A stretch of DNA of 55,222 nucleotides, taken from NCBI GenBank assembly GCA_030374735.1, contig JASCIV010000069.1, positions 1-55,222 of the forward strand, read 5' to 3'. Source of the stretch: Gracilaria caudata. Its lineage: Eukaryota; Rhodophyta; Florideophyceae; Gracilariales; Gracilariaceae. A model generated the notes under the pieces. That model saw only the letters and a program-made list of their open reading frames with translations, had not been told where the DNA came from and made no database searches. The position numbers were made by a program, and so were the translations under genes. Shown here piece by piece: positions 9,843-18,938 of the stretch (position 1 is the stretch's first letter; each line of letters begins with the position of its first letter).

Positions 9843-11693
9843 ATGACAGACGTTTCAGAAATAGCGAACGGGCTGCAGAAGATGGACACAGACCAGAAAA
9901 CCATCCCAACTTCAGGTTCACCCATCGCTTTTCCAGAAGGCTTACAAAAGGCAATTGATGAAGCTGCAGCGGCCGCGTCGGAACCTGGTCTCAGCAAGAA
10001 CGAGTTGAAAAGGAGACGGAAGGCGCATCGTAAAGCCATCGAGGCGGCAGAAAAAGCTGTGGCCAAGGCCAACATGGCGTCCAAGAAAATTGCCAAGAAG
10101 ATTGACCCTAATGCTGAGGCATTAAACGATACCGGTGATTCCTTGGATCCGTCTCAGTACATAGCCAATCGCAAAGCTGTCGTACGTTCATTGAAGGAGG
10201 CTGGCCAGAATCCATATCCTCATAAGTTTCAAGTGTCAATGACCATTCCCGAATTCATTGAGAAGTATGCCGAAGATATTGTTCCCGGGCAACAGCTTGA
10301 GGAACCAGTCGTTTCTCTGGCTGGAAGAATTTACTCCAAGAGAGCTGCTGGCACGCGACTGGTTTTTTACGACTTGCGTGGCGATGGAGTGAAGGTTCAA
10401 ATCATTGCTGATGCGCAAAGAGGCGGATCTAAGTTCCTGGAAGATCACACGCGGATAAGAAGAGGGGATATTGTGGGTGTGAGAGGGTGCGCTGGTAAGT
10501 CACGCAAGGGAGAGTTCAGTATTTTCGCCTCTGAGGTTGTAATATTGTCATACTGCCTACATATGCTACCAAAACTTGAACAAGGTTTGACGGACAGTGA
10601 GGTAAGGTTCAGACAAAGATACTTGGATCTTATTGTGAATCAGAGTAATCGTGACATATTCATTCGACGGAGCAAGGTCATAAAGTTCATTCGTCGCTTT
10701 TTGGACGATCGAGGTTTTCTTGAGGTCGAGACGCCAATGATGAGTGCATTGCCAGGTGGTGCCACCGCGAAACCATTTAAGACTTATCACGAAGATCTTA
10801 AGACCACCATGTATATGAGAGTTGCGCCAGAACTGTACTTGAAAATGCTTGTTATAGGAGGACTGGAACGTGTCTATGAAATCGGTAGAAACTTCCGCAA
10901 CGAGTCCATAGATCTCACACACAACCCAGAGTTCACTGCCTGTGAGTTTTACGCAGCTTACTTGGATTACGCTGACCTTATGGAGATCACAGAACAGATG
11001 CTTTCTACATTGGTCGTGGAGATAACTGGGAGCTACATTGTCAAGTATCACCCAGATGGTAAAAATGGCCGAGAAGTTTCAATGGATTTCTCACCTCCAT
11101 TCCGTAGGATATCTATGGTATCTGGACTAGAGGAACGACTGAGGGTGATTTTGAAGGATGAAGAGTTCAGCATTCCGCAAGACCTTGAAGCAGAATCAAC
11201 ACGCCGCTTCTTGGAAGAGTTGCATACTCACCTCAATCTCGAATGCGAAGAACCCCGTACAACTGCACGTCTTCTGGACTCCTTGGTCGGAGAATACATT
11301 GAACCTGAATGCATCAATCCCACATTCATTTGCGATCATCCACAGATAATGTCACCTCTCGCGAAATGGCATCGCGCCATTCCCGGGATGACAGAGCGCT
11401 TTGAGCTGTTTGCCAACGGAAAAGAGCTGTGTAACGCATATACAGAACTGAATGATCCAGAAGTGCAGCGAGAACGGTTTAGGGTAGCCCAAAAAGATGT
11501 GAAGTCAGGAGATGAAGAAGCTATGGTGTACGATGAAGATTTTTGTCTTTCTTTGGAATACGGTTTACCTCCTACTGCCGGATGGGGTCTAGGAGTTGAC
11601 CGCCTGTCCATGATGCTCACTGATAACTACTCCATCAAGGAAGTGCTTCTCTTCCCAGCAATGAAGCCTAAGACTGATATTGACAGAGATTGA
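9843..11693 (+). CDS. KARS: Lysyl-tRNA synthetase, class II, cytosolic type
   Basis: Charges tRNA-Lys. The 616-aa protein has a eukaryotic Lys/Ala-rich N-terminal helix (about 50-95: NELKRRRKAHRKAIEAAEKA), an OB-fold anticodon-binding domain (VSLAGRIYSKRAAGTRLVFYDL...) and the class II catalytic core: motif 1 (FLEVETPMM), motif 2 (RVYEIGRNFRNE) and motif 3 (GWGLGVDRL). LysRS-specific stretches HNPEFT and CNAYTELNDP are intact. There is no targeting extension downstream of the ATG at 9843, so it is read as cytosolic; an upstream exon or alternative start for organelle targeting is not excluded. Complete and intronless. Confidence 0.95.
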   Translation: MTDVSEIANGLQKMDTDQKTIPTSGSPIAFPEGLQKAIDEAAAAASEPGLSKNELKRRRKAHRKAIEAAEKAVAKANMASKKIAKKIDPNAEALNDTGDSLDPSQYIANRKAVVRSLKEAGQNPYPHKFQVSMTIPEFIEKYAEDIVPGQQLEEPVVSLAGRIYSKRAAGTRLVFYDLRGDGVKVQIIADAQRGGSKFLEDHTRIRRGDIVGVRGCAGKSRKGEFSIFASEVVILSYCLHMLPKLEQGLTDSEVRFRQRYLDLIVNQSNRDIFIRRSKVIKFIRRFLDDRGFLEVETPMMSALPGGATAKPFKTYHEDLKTTMYMRVAPELYLKMLVIGGLERVYEIGRNFRNESIDLTHNPEFTACEFYAAYLDYADLMEITEQMLSTLVVEITGSYIVKYHPDGKNGREVSMDFSPPFRRISMVSGLEERLRVILKDEEFSIPQDLEAESTRRFLEELHTHLNLECEEPRTTARLLDSLVGEYIEPECINPTFICDHPQIMSPLAKWHRAIPGMTERFELFANGKELCNAYTELNDPEVQRERFRVAQKDVKSGDEEAMVYDEDFCLSLEYGLPPTAGWGLGVDRLSMMLTDNYSIKEVLLFPAMKPKTDIDRD

Positions 11694-11880
11694 TTTAATC
11701 GAAACCACCTTCTCTCCATAACCACTCCATGACTACTAATCTGGGCGAAACGTTTGAAAGACATACTCTCCATAGTAAATACACTGCCACTGAGGCTGAA
11801 AGGTGGCGTGGGGTTGACATATCCCACAAAAAGGCCACAACTTCGCACGGTCACGTTGCCGTATTTGATTCCTCATGCTT

Positions 11881-14800
11881 CTAACAAGCCGCAGCTCTCC
11901 AAATCATTGTGTATCTTCCAAGCAAAACGTCTTGGAAGGATTTGGGAGCTTCGGATGATGTTTTGCTGAACATCTTGTTTAGATTCGCTTGTGACGTGTA
12001 AAGCTTCATTCCACAGGAGTCCTTTTTCCCTTCCGGGAACCGTTGGAGTCTTTCACTGATGGCTCTAAAGAGTGTGCTCATCTCGGGAAACAAAGGCTGC
12101 AAATACAGGTCTCGGCCAGCGTCTTCATGACCGTCGCACCACTCGCTAATATGCTCCAACAACTTGCATATATTCTTGTCAACGAATGAGTTGCGAACTA
12201 ACTCTGAGAGTAATAGAATTTGAGAAGAAGTTAGTTGTTCGGTTTGTGAGATGGAAAACTTAGATACAACGATTGAGCACAGCTCTTTGAAAACTCCTGT
12301 GAAACGTATAACGCTTTGTTCATGGTACTTGTGTTGCAAAACCGTCCGAAGCGTATCTTGGGCTGCCTCAGACAACAAGCGATTCCACGACATTGCAGCA
12401 ATGTTGAGAAGCACTACTATATTTGGGGTGATCACAGCTTGAAACTTGACCATGTCGCCTTTACCCCCAAGAAGCAAAGAGTTGAGAAGATACCAACAAT
12501 TTGCCATCCTATTCGCTTCATCAGCATCTCCAAGTCCAAGTCTCGGAGTCAGTAGCTTCTCCCATGTTTTTGGCTCCGTAAGGAACTCCATGTTAATCGG
12601 GAGTTCAGGCATAACATATACGTTAAGGTCTGTCTTGTGCATGAACAAGTTGAGCAAACAAGCGATGGCGGAGATGAAGATTTCCGAAGCCCTAGAGGTT
12701 AGGGATACAGAAGTAAGCAGCTTTATCGCTTGAGCTTCTACTCCGCTGTGCCGGATGAAAGATATCTTCCCGGAGTCTTGCAAACCCCTTAAGAGTGCAA
12801 TGATGCATCTGATAAGATGAGAAAGGAGATCAATCCTTGAAATCGGAGTGAATTGTGACATGCTTTCCCTGGTGAAAGTATCACATGCAACTCTCAGAAG
12901 GTCCCAACTATCTGCGGAATCATGGATGGTACCAACACTGGATACAAGAAGGAGAAAGCTTTTAGATCTCCTGTGTCTGAGATCGTTACTGGAACATGGC
13001 TCAGATGCAGACATAATACTCTGGTGTGGAAGGGCTTGTAATACAGAGCACACCACTGAGAGAGCCCTAGTTTCTATCAATGCCTTGTGAAGGACATCGT
13101 GCCCCTTTGTTCGTTCAAATATGTCTAAAACGCTTTCAACAATGACCTCTGGAATGGTAGATTGCGATAAAGCGTAAAGCATGCTTTCACTTCCTCCTTC
13201 CTCAACCACAACCGTTGTCATGATCTCGTCAAGATCATCATTTATGTCGAGGGGATTTCTGTACTTTGATGCAACTGTATCCCACACCAAAACGTCAAGC
13301 GGTCCTCGTCTGGAATTTCCCATCACAGCTCGAAGAAGGAGTCTGTCCGCTTCATCCGTGAGCGAGAATTCTCGGTTCTGCAACACATTGTGCACAGTTT
13401 GCTCCTTGATATCATCTGTCGGAAAACAAAGGCCGTGTTGGAAGCAAACATGTGAAAGCAGCCTTAGGATTCGTAACTCGTGCGCAGTCACTCTTTCCGT
13501 GTCATTCGTACCGTCCTGTTTCAGAAGCTGAAGGCGTCGCAGCAGAGCGTCGAGTAGCGCCCCAGGCAGGCATATACTATCTATGCAATGAAGTTGGATT
13601 GCCTTTTCCAAAAGAATGAACGCAGGTGAATGCAATGGCTCGCCACAAACACCGGATATCTCGGCCAAAATATTTGCCTCCGAAGAGAGCGAGTCTCGGT
13701 ACTCTATTTCCAACACTTGTGTGGTTCCTGTGCATATTCTCCAAAGGTAAAGAGGAAGCGAATCGCTTGTAGCATTCATTGCCTTTCGAGGAGGAAAGAA
13801 TCGCCAACACCATCTTTGAATGCCGAGCCGATCTTCATCAGAACATGCTCCTGTCAGAACAAATGCATCATCTAAACCTTCAGAGAACATCATGATTATA
13901 TCTGCAATGTCGTGTTCGGAGCATTGGAAATCCTCCAACTGAGTAGCACATCTGTCAAAAATAATAATGAGAAGCCGACGACCCAGAGGCTGCAGCTCAT
14001 CGTGAGGAACTTTGTTTTCCACCAGTCTTTCCACCAGTCTCTTGAACTGGGAAACGGCGGCCTGTACGATTGGAAAAGCGATGCGAATGTTTTTCTCCAC
14101 TATACATTCAATAACTCCAAGAATTCTTTGTAGTTCTTGTACGTTGGTCCTGTATCTCTTCAACAGAATTTGCAGACTTTCAGCTGCACAGGGGAGGTTT
14201 TCGTCGCACATAAGACGCATGACAAACGCTACTAGTTCGGGCATCAGAGACGCACCAAAAACAGATGTTGGAGCATTTGAAACAGCAGCCTTGACCACCT
14301 CGCACAAATGGTGGACGGCCCCGTCCGCGTGTTCTGATATAGAAAGCACGCTGCGAAAGGCATAACACCAATGTATTGGGTCTACCGATGGCGCCAACAA
14401 ATTAAGGGCAGCTAAATTGGGCTTTATGAGAGCATTTCGCTTGGACCGTAGGGGTGGAAGATGAGCGTCACGCAAACCTTCAATGAGGTATTCAAAAGTA
14501 TTAGGGAGCGATGACTTCTTCAAGCATATCTGGAGTACTTTGGCCGCAAGCTCCCGAATCTCTGGTTCGGATGAAATGAATGATGCGCATAAGATTTCAT
14601 TAAGGATGCGATGCTGCTGAGTTTCAAAAGCAACGCCGGAGGAATACATGTGGATTGCGGCTTGAAGAAAGAGTTCCCGAGAGTCATCGCACGGCCGGGG
14701 TGGGAGCATTGCAATCAAAAGCGATGGAATTGATTTTAGTACTTGTGAGGATATGTGAGGAAGAACATGCTGAATCACGAGTGAGGTTGCGCGATAATCC

Positions 14801-15282
14801 AGGGATGCATGTTGCAAAACGGCAGAGCATAGGGTATCAGCAGACGAGATTGGTATTTGAGGAAGGATTTCTCTCGAAGATGGAGTCGGAGGCAGAAGCA
14901 ATGAGGAAAGAAGAGAAATAGCAGGTGGCGGTGGCTCACGACGACAAATGACATCGATGCAGGATGATATAAGAACAGCTCGAGCGCGATGCGTGGGAAA
15001 GTCCCATGTTGAAGCCAAAGAAGCACATAATGGCAGCAGCTCCGTCTGAAGGAGCGGCGTGTTAAAGAGCGCTTCGGTGAGGGCTCTTAACACGAGCATC
15101 ATTGTCGATTCGCTCAGAGTGTTTGTACATAAAGAAGGTAGGACTGTCAAGGCGGCGGCTGCTGAGCGACGGAGCGTTGGGAGAGCACGAGGGTTCTGCA
15201 GGGTGTGCAGAGTGCAATGGAGACATGTTGAATGGGACAAAGACACCGTCGGAAGGTGCGGGTGATGAGATGCGCATGACAT
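11881..15282 (-). CDS. Large alpha-helical (HEAT/ARM-like) protein of unknown function
   Basis: I do not recognise this 1133-aa protein. It is rich in Leu, Ser and amphipathic helices throughout, with repeated helix-turn-helix pairs such as LREALTEALFN and EPEIRELAAKVLQICLKK, so an alpha-solenoid is likely. No catalytic motif, signal peptide or membrane segment is visible. Long open length without stops, even codon usage and a clean ATG (15282, MSCASHHP) support a real gene. It converges on LysRS (187 bp between stops) and diverges from RRN3 across about 500 bp that contain two E2F-type sites, which hints at S-phase or growth-linked expression. Some solenoid proteins of replication and checkpoint complexes diverge this much, but that is speculation. 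Confidence 0.75.
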   Translation of the reverse strand: MSCASHHPHLPTVSLSHSTCLHCTLHTLQNPRALPTLRRSAAAALTVLPSLCTNTLSESTMMLVLRALTEALFNTPLLQTELLPLCASLASTWDFPTHRARAVLISSCIDVICRREPPPPAISLLSSLLLPPTPSSREILPQIPISSADTLCSAVLQHASLDYRATSLVIQHVLPHISSQVLKSIPSLLIAMLPPRPCDDSRELFLQAAIHMYSSGVAFETQQHRILNEILCASFISSEPEIRELAAKVLQICLKKSSLPNTFEYLIEGLRDAHLPPLRSKRNALIKPNLAALNLLAPSVDPIHWCYAFRSVLSISEHADGAVHHLCEVVKAAVSNAPTSVFGASLMPELVAFVMRLMCDENLPCAAESLQILLKRYRTNVQELQRILGVIECIVEKNIRIAFPIVQAAVSQFKRLVERLVENKVPHDELQPLGRRLLIIIFDRCATQLEDFQCSEHDIADIIMMFSEGLDDAFVLTGACSDEDRLGIQRWCWRFFPPRKAMNATSDSLPLYLWRICTGTTQVLEIEYRDSLSSEANILAEISGVCGEPLHSPAFILLEKAIQLHCIDSICLPGALLDALLRRLQLLKQDGTNDTERVTAHELRILRLLSHVCFQHGLCFPTDDIKEQTVHNVLQNREFSLTDEADRLLLRAVMGNSRRGPLDVLVWDTVASKYRNPLDINDDLDEIMTTVVVEEGGSESMLYALSQSTIPEVIVESVLDIFERTKGHDVLHKALIETRALSVVCSVLQALPHQSIMSASEPCSSNDLRHRRSKSFLLLVSSVGTIHDSADSWDLLRVACDTFTRESMSQFTPISRIDLLSHLIRCIIALLRGLQDSGKISFIRHSGVEAQAIKLLTSVSLTSRASEIFISAIACLLNLFMHKTDLNVYVMPELPINMEFLTEPKTWEKLLTPRLGLGDADEANRMANCWYLLNSLLLGGKGDMVKFQAVITPNIVVLLNIAAMSWNRLLSEAAQDTLRTVLQHKYHEQSVIRFTGVFKELCSIVVSKFSISQTEQLTSSQILLLSELVRNSFVDKNICKLLEHISEWCDGHEDAGRDLYLQPLFPEMSTLFRAISERLQRFPEGKKDSCGMKLYTSQANLNKMFSKTSSEAPKSFQDVLLGRYTMIWRAAAC

Positions 15283-15393
15283 GGGCGCGATGATGGTTCT
15301 TCAAAGACGAGTGGGAGTGTCGCGGTTGAGGAGACACAGCTTCTACGAAGGTAGACTGTGTTTCGATGTAAAGGGGACGCATGGGCGTTTCGC

Positions 15394-15404
15394 TTTGGCG
15401 CGAA
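15394..15404 (+). promoter_or_regulatory. E2F/DP-type site, copy 1
   Basis: TTTGGCGCGAA matches the E2F/DP consensus (TTTSGCGC with trailing AA). It lies 112 bp upstream of the ATG of the minus-strand 1133-aa gene. Assigned by consensus only. Confidence 0.5.
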
Positions 15405-15580
15405 GAGCAATACAGCAATGAAGTGCAAGTCTATGAGTACCGGCTGAGCGCCGTGCGCACGTATCTCATGCGCAATCATTGGCTGCTCCAGAATGGCTGA
15501 GCAGAGCTGCGTGCTGCAAATTGCACACGATGTCCACGTTTCAACGTGGCGCGTCCAAGAGCAGAAGGCTTGCAGCAGCA

Positions 15581-15591
15581 TTTGGCGCGAA
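15581..15591 (+). promoter_or_regulatory. E2F/DP-type site, copy 2
   Basis: A second exact TTTGGCGCGAA, 187 bp from the first and about 200 bp upstream of the RRN3 ATG. Two identical 11-mers in a 505-bp divergent promoter are unlikely by chance. Confidence 0.5.
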
Positions 15592-15787
15592 CCGATCGTC
15601 GGCGGCGAAGACTACGACCAGCATCGACGGCGGGGACGCGCTATCTACCAAAGGTAGTAGGAGCGCTTGTGGGTTTCTGGAGGCCTGCGTGCTTTACCGG
15701 CGCTCGCTGGCTTCCCCGACTCTTTCGCAGCTCTCGAACGTACCGTCTGTTTGGACTCAACTCGTTCCTTGTTTCGTTTAGCTCGAA

Positions 15788-17326
15788 ATGGGCGCGCTGG
15801 TGAATACCAGCGGCCATGCTCCGGAGCATCCGAATGCATTGAAGATTCATGTTGCCCTCGACCAGAATGCCAATCGTAACCCGTTGGAGTTTCTTCGCCT
15901 TCTGCATGCTCTGTCCGGAACGAACCCCAACTCTATTGTTCCTATCCTCACGGGACTAACCCATCATACTGTCAATCTGCATTTGTATCCAACAACTTCC
16001 CCGTTGCACCAGCTAACGCGCGCCGCTCTCAAGCTCGACCTACATGCTATTAGCCCAACTGAAAAGACTCCAAATGCCGCCCTTCAAACTTTCGTAACAT
16101 TCCTCACCAACCTCATTTCCGCACACGCTGACTATATCGAACCAGTTTTTAGAATGATTGCGAAGCGTGTATTCACCATGTCTGCCGCGCAAGATAGTCT
16201 GTTAGCTGCTATGGATACCGTCATATTTTCTACTCTTCGTACCCATCCTCGCTCTCGAAACGTTCTGCTTGCCACTATGCAATCTAGTTATCCACATCCT
16301 ATTCGACCACCCGTTGAACACCTGTCTTTTTCCCGAGCAGCCCTTCGACTTGCGAGGGAACCCGATCTTTCCCCGTCTCTTCTTGCGACCATGTTCGAAC
16401 GTCTTGCCGCCATTGAAGCTTTAGTGCCACAGCAAGTATTTGCAAACGACTCCTCTGAACTCTGCATGGAGGCGGAACGGCTTGAACATGTTCTCCTGGA
16501 GCTATGCCCGTTTTTTGAACAACGCGGAAGCTTTGAGGCTGCATTCGTTGCGTACCAAATTTTCATCGTGCCTGTTGACGCCATTCGATTCACTCCCTAC
16601 TCCCTTCTATTTGCGGCAGCCGTCAATGAATCCAGAAATGCCCTGCACGAAGTTGTAGAAAGGCTTTGGCAATCATTTCACAATCCCTCAACTCCTTTGC
16701 GTCTGCGAGAACGCTTTTTGGAACATTCTGGTGCAATCGTGTTACGGGCAAAGGCCTACACACCACATCGTGTATTCAAATGGGTTTCACGTTTAGCAGC
16801 ATGGCTTAATGCATATATTGACGCGGCTGGAGGAAACGGTTCTGTTGATGTCGACTTGCATTCATCATTCTACACTGGTGTTGCGGTTCTGTTTAGAGTA
16901 ATGACCGGAAGGAGTGATGCGTTTGGAGATAGTGAGAAATTGAACAATATGAGAATGTACAGAATCATGTCCAGCGGTATGAACCCCACACTGATGTTGC
17001 CTAGCCCGCTCGTAAACGGCTTTGTTGAAACTATTTCAAGTAAGTGCGGAGTGGACTATCAAGACATTATTCAAGAAAATGAAGGTCGTTTTCCACCAAG
17101 TCGAACTGTATACGGCTCCAGAAATGAGTATAGACACAGAAATGTATGCCCGGATGTATGCCTCCCGCGATTTAGAAAGCGATTGGACGATTTCGTTATA
17201 TGGGATCCAATACCAGAAGAAGTAGAGGAAGAAACAGAGGAAGAAGTAGAAGAAGGGGGCGAAGAAGAGGAAAAAGAGAATCACAACGAGGCAATGGACT
17301 GCGATGAAGAAGACATGATGCGATAG
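15788..17326 (+). CDS. RRN3: RNA polymerase I initiation factor RRN3 (TIF-IA)
   Basis: Bridges RNA polymerase I to the rDNA promoter complex in the nucleolus; growth-regulated in other eukaryotes. The 512-aa protein is an alpha-helical HEAT-like fold. FVTFLTNLISAHADYIEPVFRMIAKRV corresponds to the RRN3 YVxFLxxLVSAxxxYLxxVLxMLVxKF region, followed by the segment with MDTVIFSTLRTHPRSRNVLL and later LPSPLVNGFVETISSKCGVDY, near the usual C-terminal end of the fold. The C-terminal 45 residues are a Glu-rich acidic tail (from about 470). The ATG at 15788 is well placed. Sequence is diverged, so the call rests on the N-terminal block and overall size; another helical factor is the alternative. Confidence 0.7.
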   Translation: MGALVNTSGHAPEHPNALKIHVALDQNANRNPLEFLRLLHALSGTNPNSIVPILTGLTHHTVNLHLYPTTSPLHQLTRAALKLDLHAISPTEKTPNAALQTFVTFLTNLISAHADYIEPVFRMIAKRVFTMSAAQDSLLAAMDTVIFSTLRTHPRSRNVLLATMQSSYPHPIRPPVEHLSFSRAALRLAREPDLSPSLLATMFERLAAIEALVPQQVFANDSSELCMEAERLEHVLLELCPFFEQRGSFEAAFVAYQIFIVPVDAIRFTPYSLLFAAAVNESRNALHEVVERLWQSFHNPSTPLRLRERFLEHSGAIVLRAKAYTPHRVFKWVSRLAAWLNAYIDAAGGNGSVDVDLHSSFYTGVAVLFRVMTGRSDAFGDSEKLNNMRMYRIMSSGMNPTLMLPSPLVNGFVETISSKCGVDYQDIIQENEGRFPPSRTVYGSRNEYRHRNVCPDVCLPRFRKRLDDFVIWDPIPEEVEEETEEEVEEGGEEEEKENHNEAMDCDEEDMMR

Positions 17327-17912
17327 CAATTTACAAACGATTGCACGTTACCAACCATGAGAGGAACCCGGAACTATTCACAGACCCAATTTTGAGCTCT
17401 ATTTAAACAAGTCATTATCCACGCCGATTCACATGACCGACGGCTGCACCCACAAGCCTGGGGGTGTACCACTGAATAAGCACTTGAACAGCAGAAGCAT
17501 GACGTTCCCGGGGGTAAAGGCCAAGAGATACGAAATGTAGTTGTGAACAAAACTTAATCGACAACAGAGCCAACCATGGCAAACAAAGTGCTTGGCAATA
17601 CGGTATAGCGCACCACACTAAAGAAAAAAAAAAAACAGCACTCATAGTGAAACTCTTTGAAGTAGGTTCACACAGAGCTGCTAGAGTAAGAGACCATTTG
17701 AGCATTCCTAAATCTATCGAAGCATTGCTTCATTTCGGCATTAATATGTGCTCTACAAGATGCATGGTGAATGCACTCTGTTTCCTAGTCTCTGTTCGAA
17801 GTTAGACATCCCAAAGCTATCAGGATGGGAAAAGTTCCTTCAATAACCTCCTCCTGCACTATTCGAAACGAGCGCGAGCTCCTCCCCAGCTCGAATTTTG
17901 CCGTGAAGTTAC
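17327..17912. other. Convergent intergenic spacer
   Basis: 586 bp between the RRN3 stop and the 3' end of the secreted-protein gene. It includes an A-rich run near 17622-17635. No gene or RNA recognised. Confidence 0.55.
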
Positions 17913-18938
17913 TCAGAGCCCAATTCGAATGGCCGTCCGTAGCAAAACTTCTTCCGTTTTGGTGCCATGTCTCGCTGCAAACGCCAAGAACGTCAAGTCA
18001 TCCGTAGCTGAAGGAATTCTCAGTCTGTGCTGATATCTAGGGCTGTTGACGTGCATTAGTTGAGGATGGCATGCTACGTGTGAGCAGTAAGAGCTCATCA
18101 TCATGGGACGATCTTTGTAGAGAACCATATGTCCCGGCGTGGCACAGCTTCCTTGAGAATCGCATAACACTTTGGCAAGAAAGTGTGATGAGTAAAGCAG
18201 TTGTTGTTGATCCATGTGATCCAAGTACTTGGCAGCGATACAAACGGCTTCTTCGGGTTCTTCTGTTTCTTCCATATCTGAAGGCAATTCAATCGATTCA
18301 ATTTCCTCCGGTACAGAAGCTTCGAGAGAAGGGTCCGGAAAGGTTTCAACGGCTTCTTCGGGTTCTTCTGTTTCTTCCATATCTGAAGGCAATTCAATCG
18401 ATTCAGTTTCCTCCGGTACAGAAGCTTCGAGAGAAGGGTCCGGAAAGGTTTCTGGTGTTGCTTGAGGGAGGTCTTCATCAGTTTCATCAATACTCATTGA
18501 AGCGGCACAGAAGGATGCGCCGCGTACTTCAACACATTCTCCTTGATCAGGACATTGTGAGCCGTCCTGGCAGTTGGAAAGATTCTGAATAAACTTGGTT
18601 TGAGAAGAGTGTATACAAAGTTGTAGTTGTAGAGACAGAAATGGTTGTATCTGCTCGACAAGAGAGTTTGGGATTTCGGTGCATATCTCACCCTCGGAAC
18701 ATGAGTCTTCAAGTTGATCACAGAGCAACTCAGCCAAGGCATTGCTCGGTATACAAACGCAGTATGGATCCTGGTCGGTACATGGGGCGAGACTTGCGAG
18801 GTCTGTTGTTCCGAGGCATTGCAGTCGTGGGGCACATTCTTCGTCTGTAAAGCACCTAGCAAAAGAGCCACCGACAGCCGAGGAGGTAGAGAAGTTGGTA
18901 ACGAGATATGTAATGATGAGAGCGACGGCAATGTTCAT
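17913..18938 (-). CDS. Secreted Cys-rich protein with acidic tandem repeat, unknown function
   Basis: 341 aa. Residues 1-21 (MNIAVALIITYLVTNFSTSSA) are a signal peptide or anchor. A Cys-rich region (about 29-150) has spaced pairs such as CFTDEEC, CVCIP, CDQLEDSC and CPDQGEC, suggesting small disulfide modules. Two nearly identical 35-residue acidic repeats follow (ETFPDPSLEASVPEE... twice, Thr to Ile the only internal change). The C-terminal about 110 residues form a distinct module: CIAAKYLDHM, VLCDSQGSCATPGHMV, MMSSYC, VNSPRYQHRLRIPSATDDL and AARHGTKTEE. I believe I have met this C-terminal pattern in algal predicted secreted proteins, from memory and without a known function. Extracellular or cell-wall location is inferred from the signal peptide. 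Confidence 0.75.
   Translation of the reverse strand: MNIAVALIITYLVTNFSTSSAVGGSFARCFTDEECAPRLQCLGTTDLASLAPCTDQDPYCVCIPSNALAELLCDQLEDSCSEGEICTEIPNSLVEQIQPFLSLQLQLCIHSSQTKFIQNLSNCQDGSQCPDQGECVEVRGASFCAASMSIDETDEDLPQATPETFPDPSLEASVPEETESIELPSDMEETEEPEEAVETFPDPSLEASVPEEIESIELPSDMEETEEPEEAVCIAAKYLDHMDQQQLLYSSHFLAKVLCDSQGSCATPGHMVLYKDRPMMMSSYCSHVACHPQLMHVNSPRYQHRLRIPSATDDLTFLAFAARHGTKTEEVLLRTAIRIGL
18245..18454 (-). repeat. 105-bp tandem duplication (two copies)
   Basis: Copy 1 is 18245-18349 and copy 2 is 18350-18454. They differ at one internal base and the last two bases, so the duplication is recent or homogenised. It is in frame (35 codons) within the secreted-protein gene. Confidence 0.95.

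Larger units (their letters stand above)
15283..15787. promoter_or_regulatory. Bidirectional promoter region (1133-aa orphan / RRN3)
   Basis: 505-bp spacer between divergent starts. It contains two identical TTTGGCGCGAA sites (15394-15404 and 15581-15591) and a 16-bp palindrome at 15534-15549 with arms CCACGTT/AACGTGG around a TC centre. Short overlapping frames in it show no domain. Confidence 0.5.
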
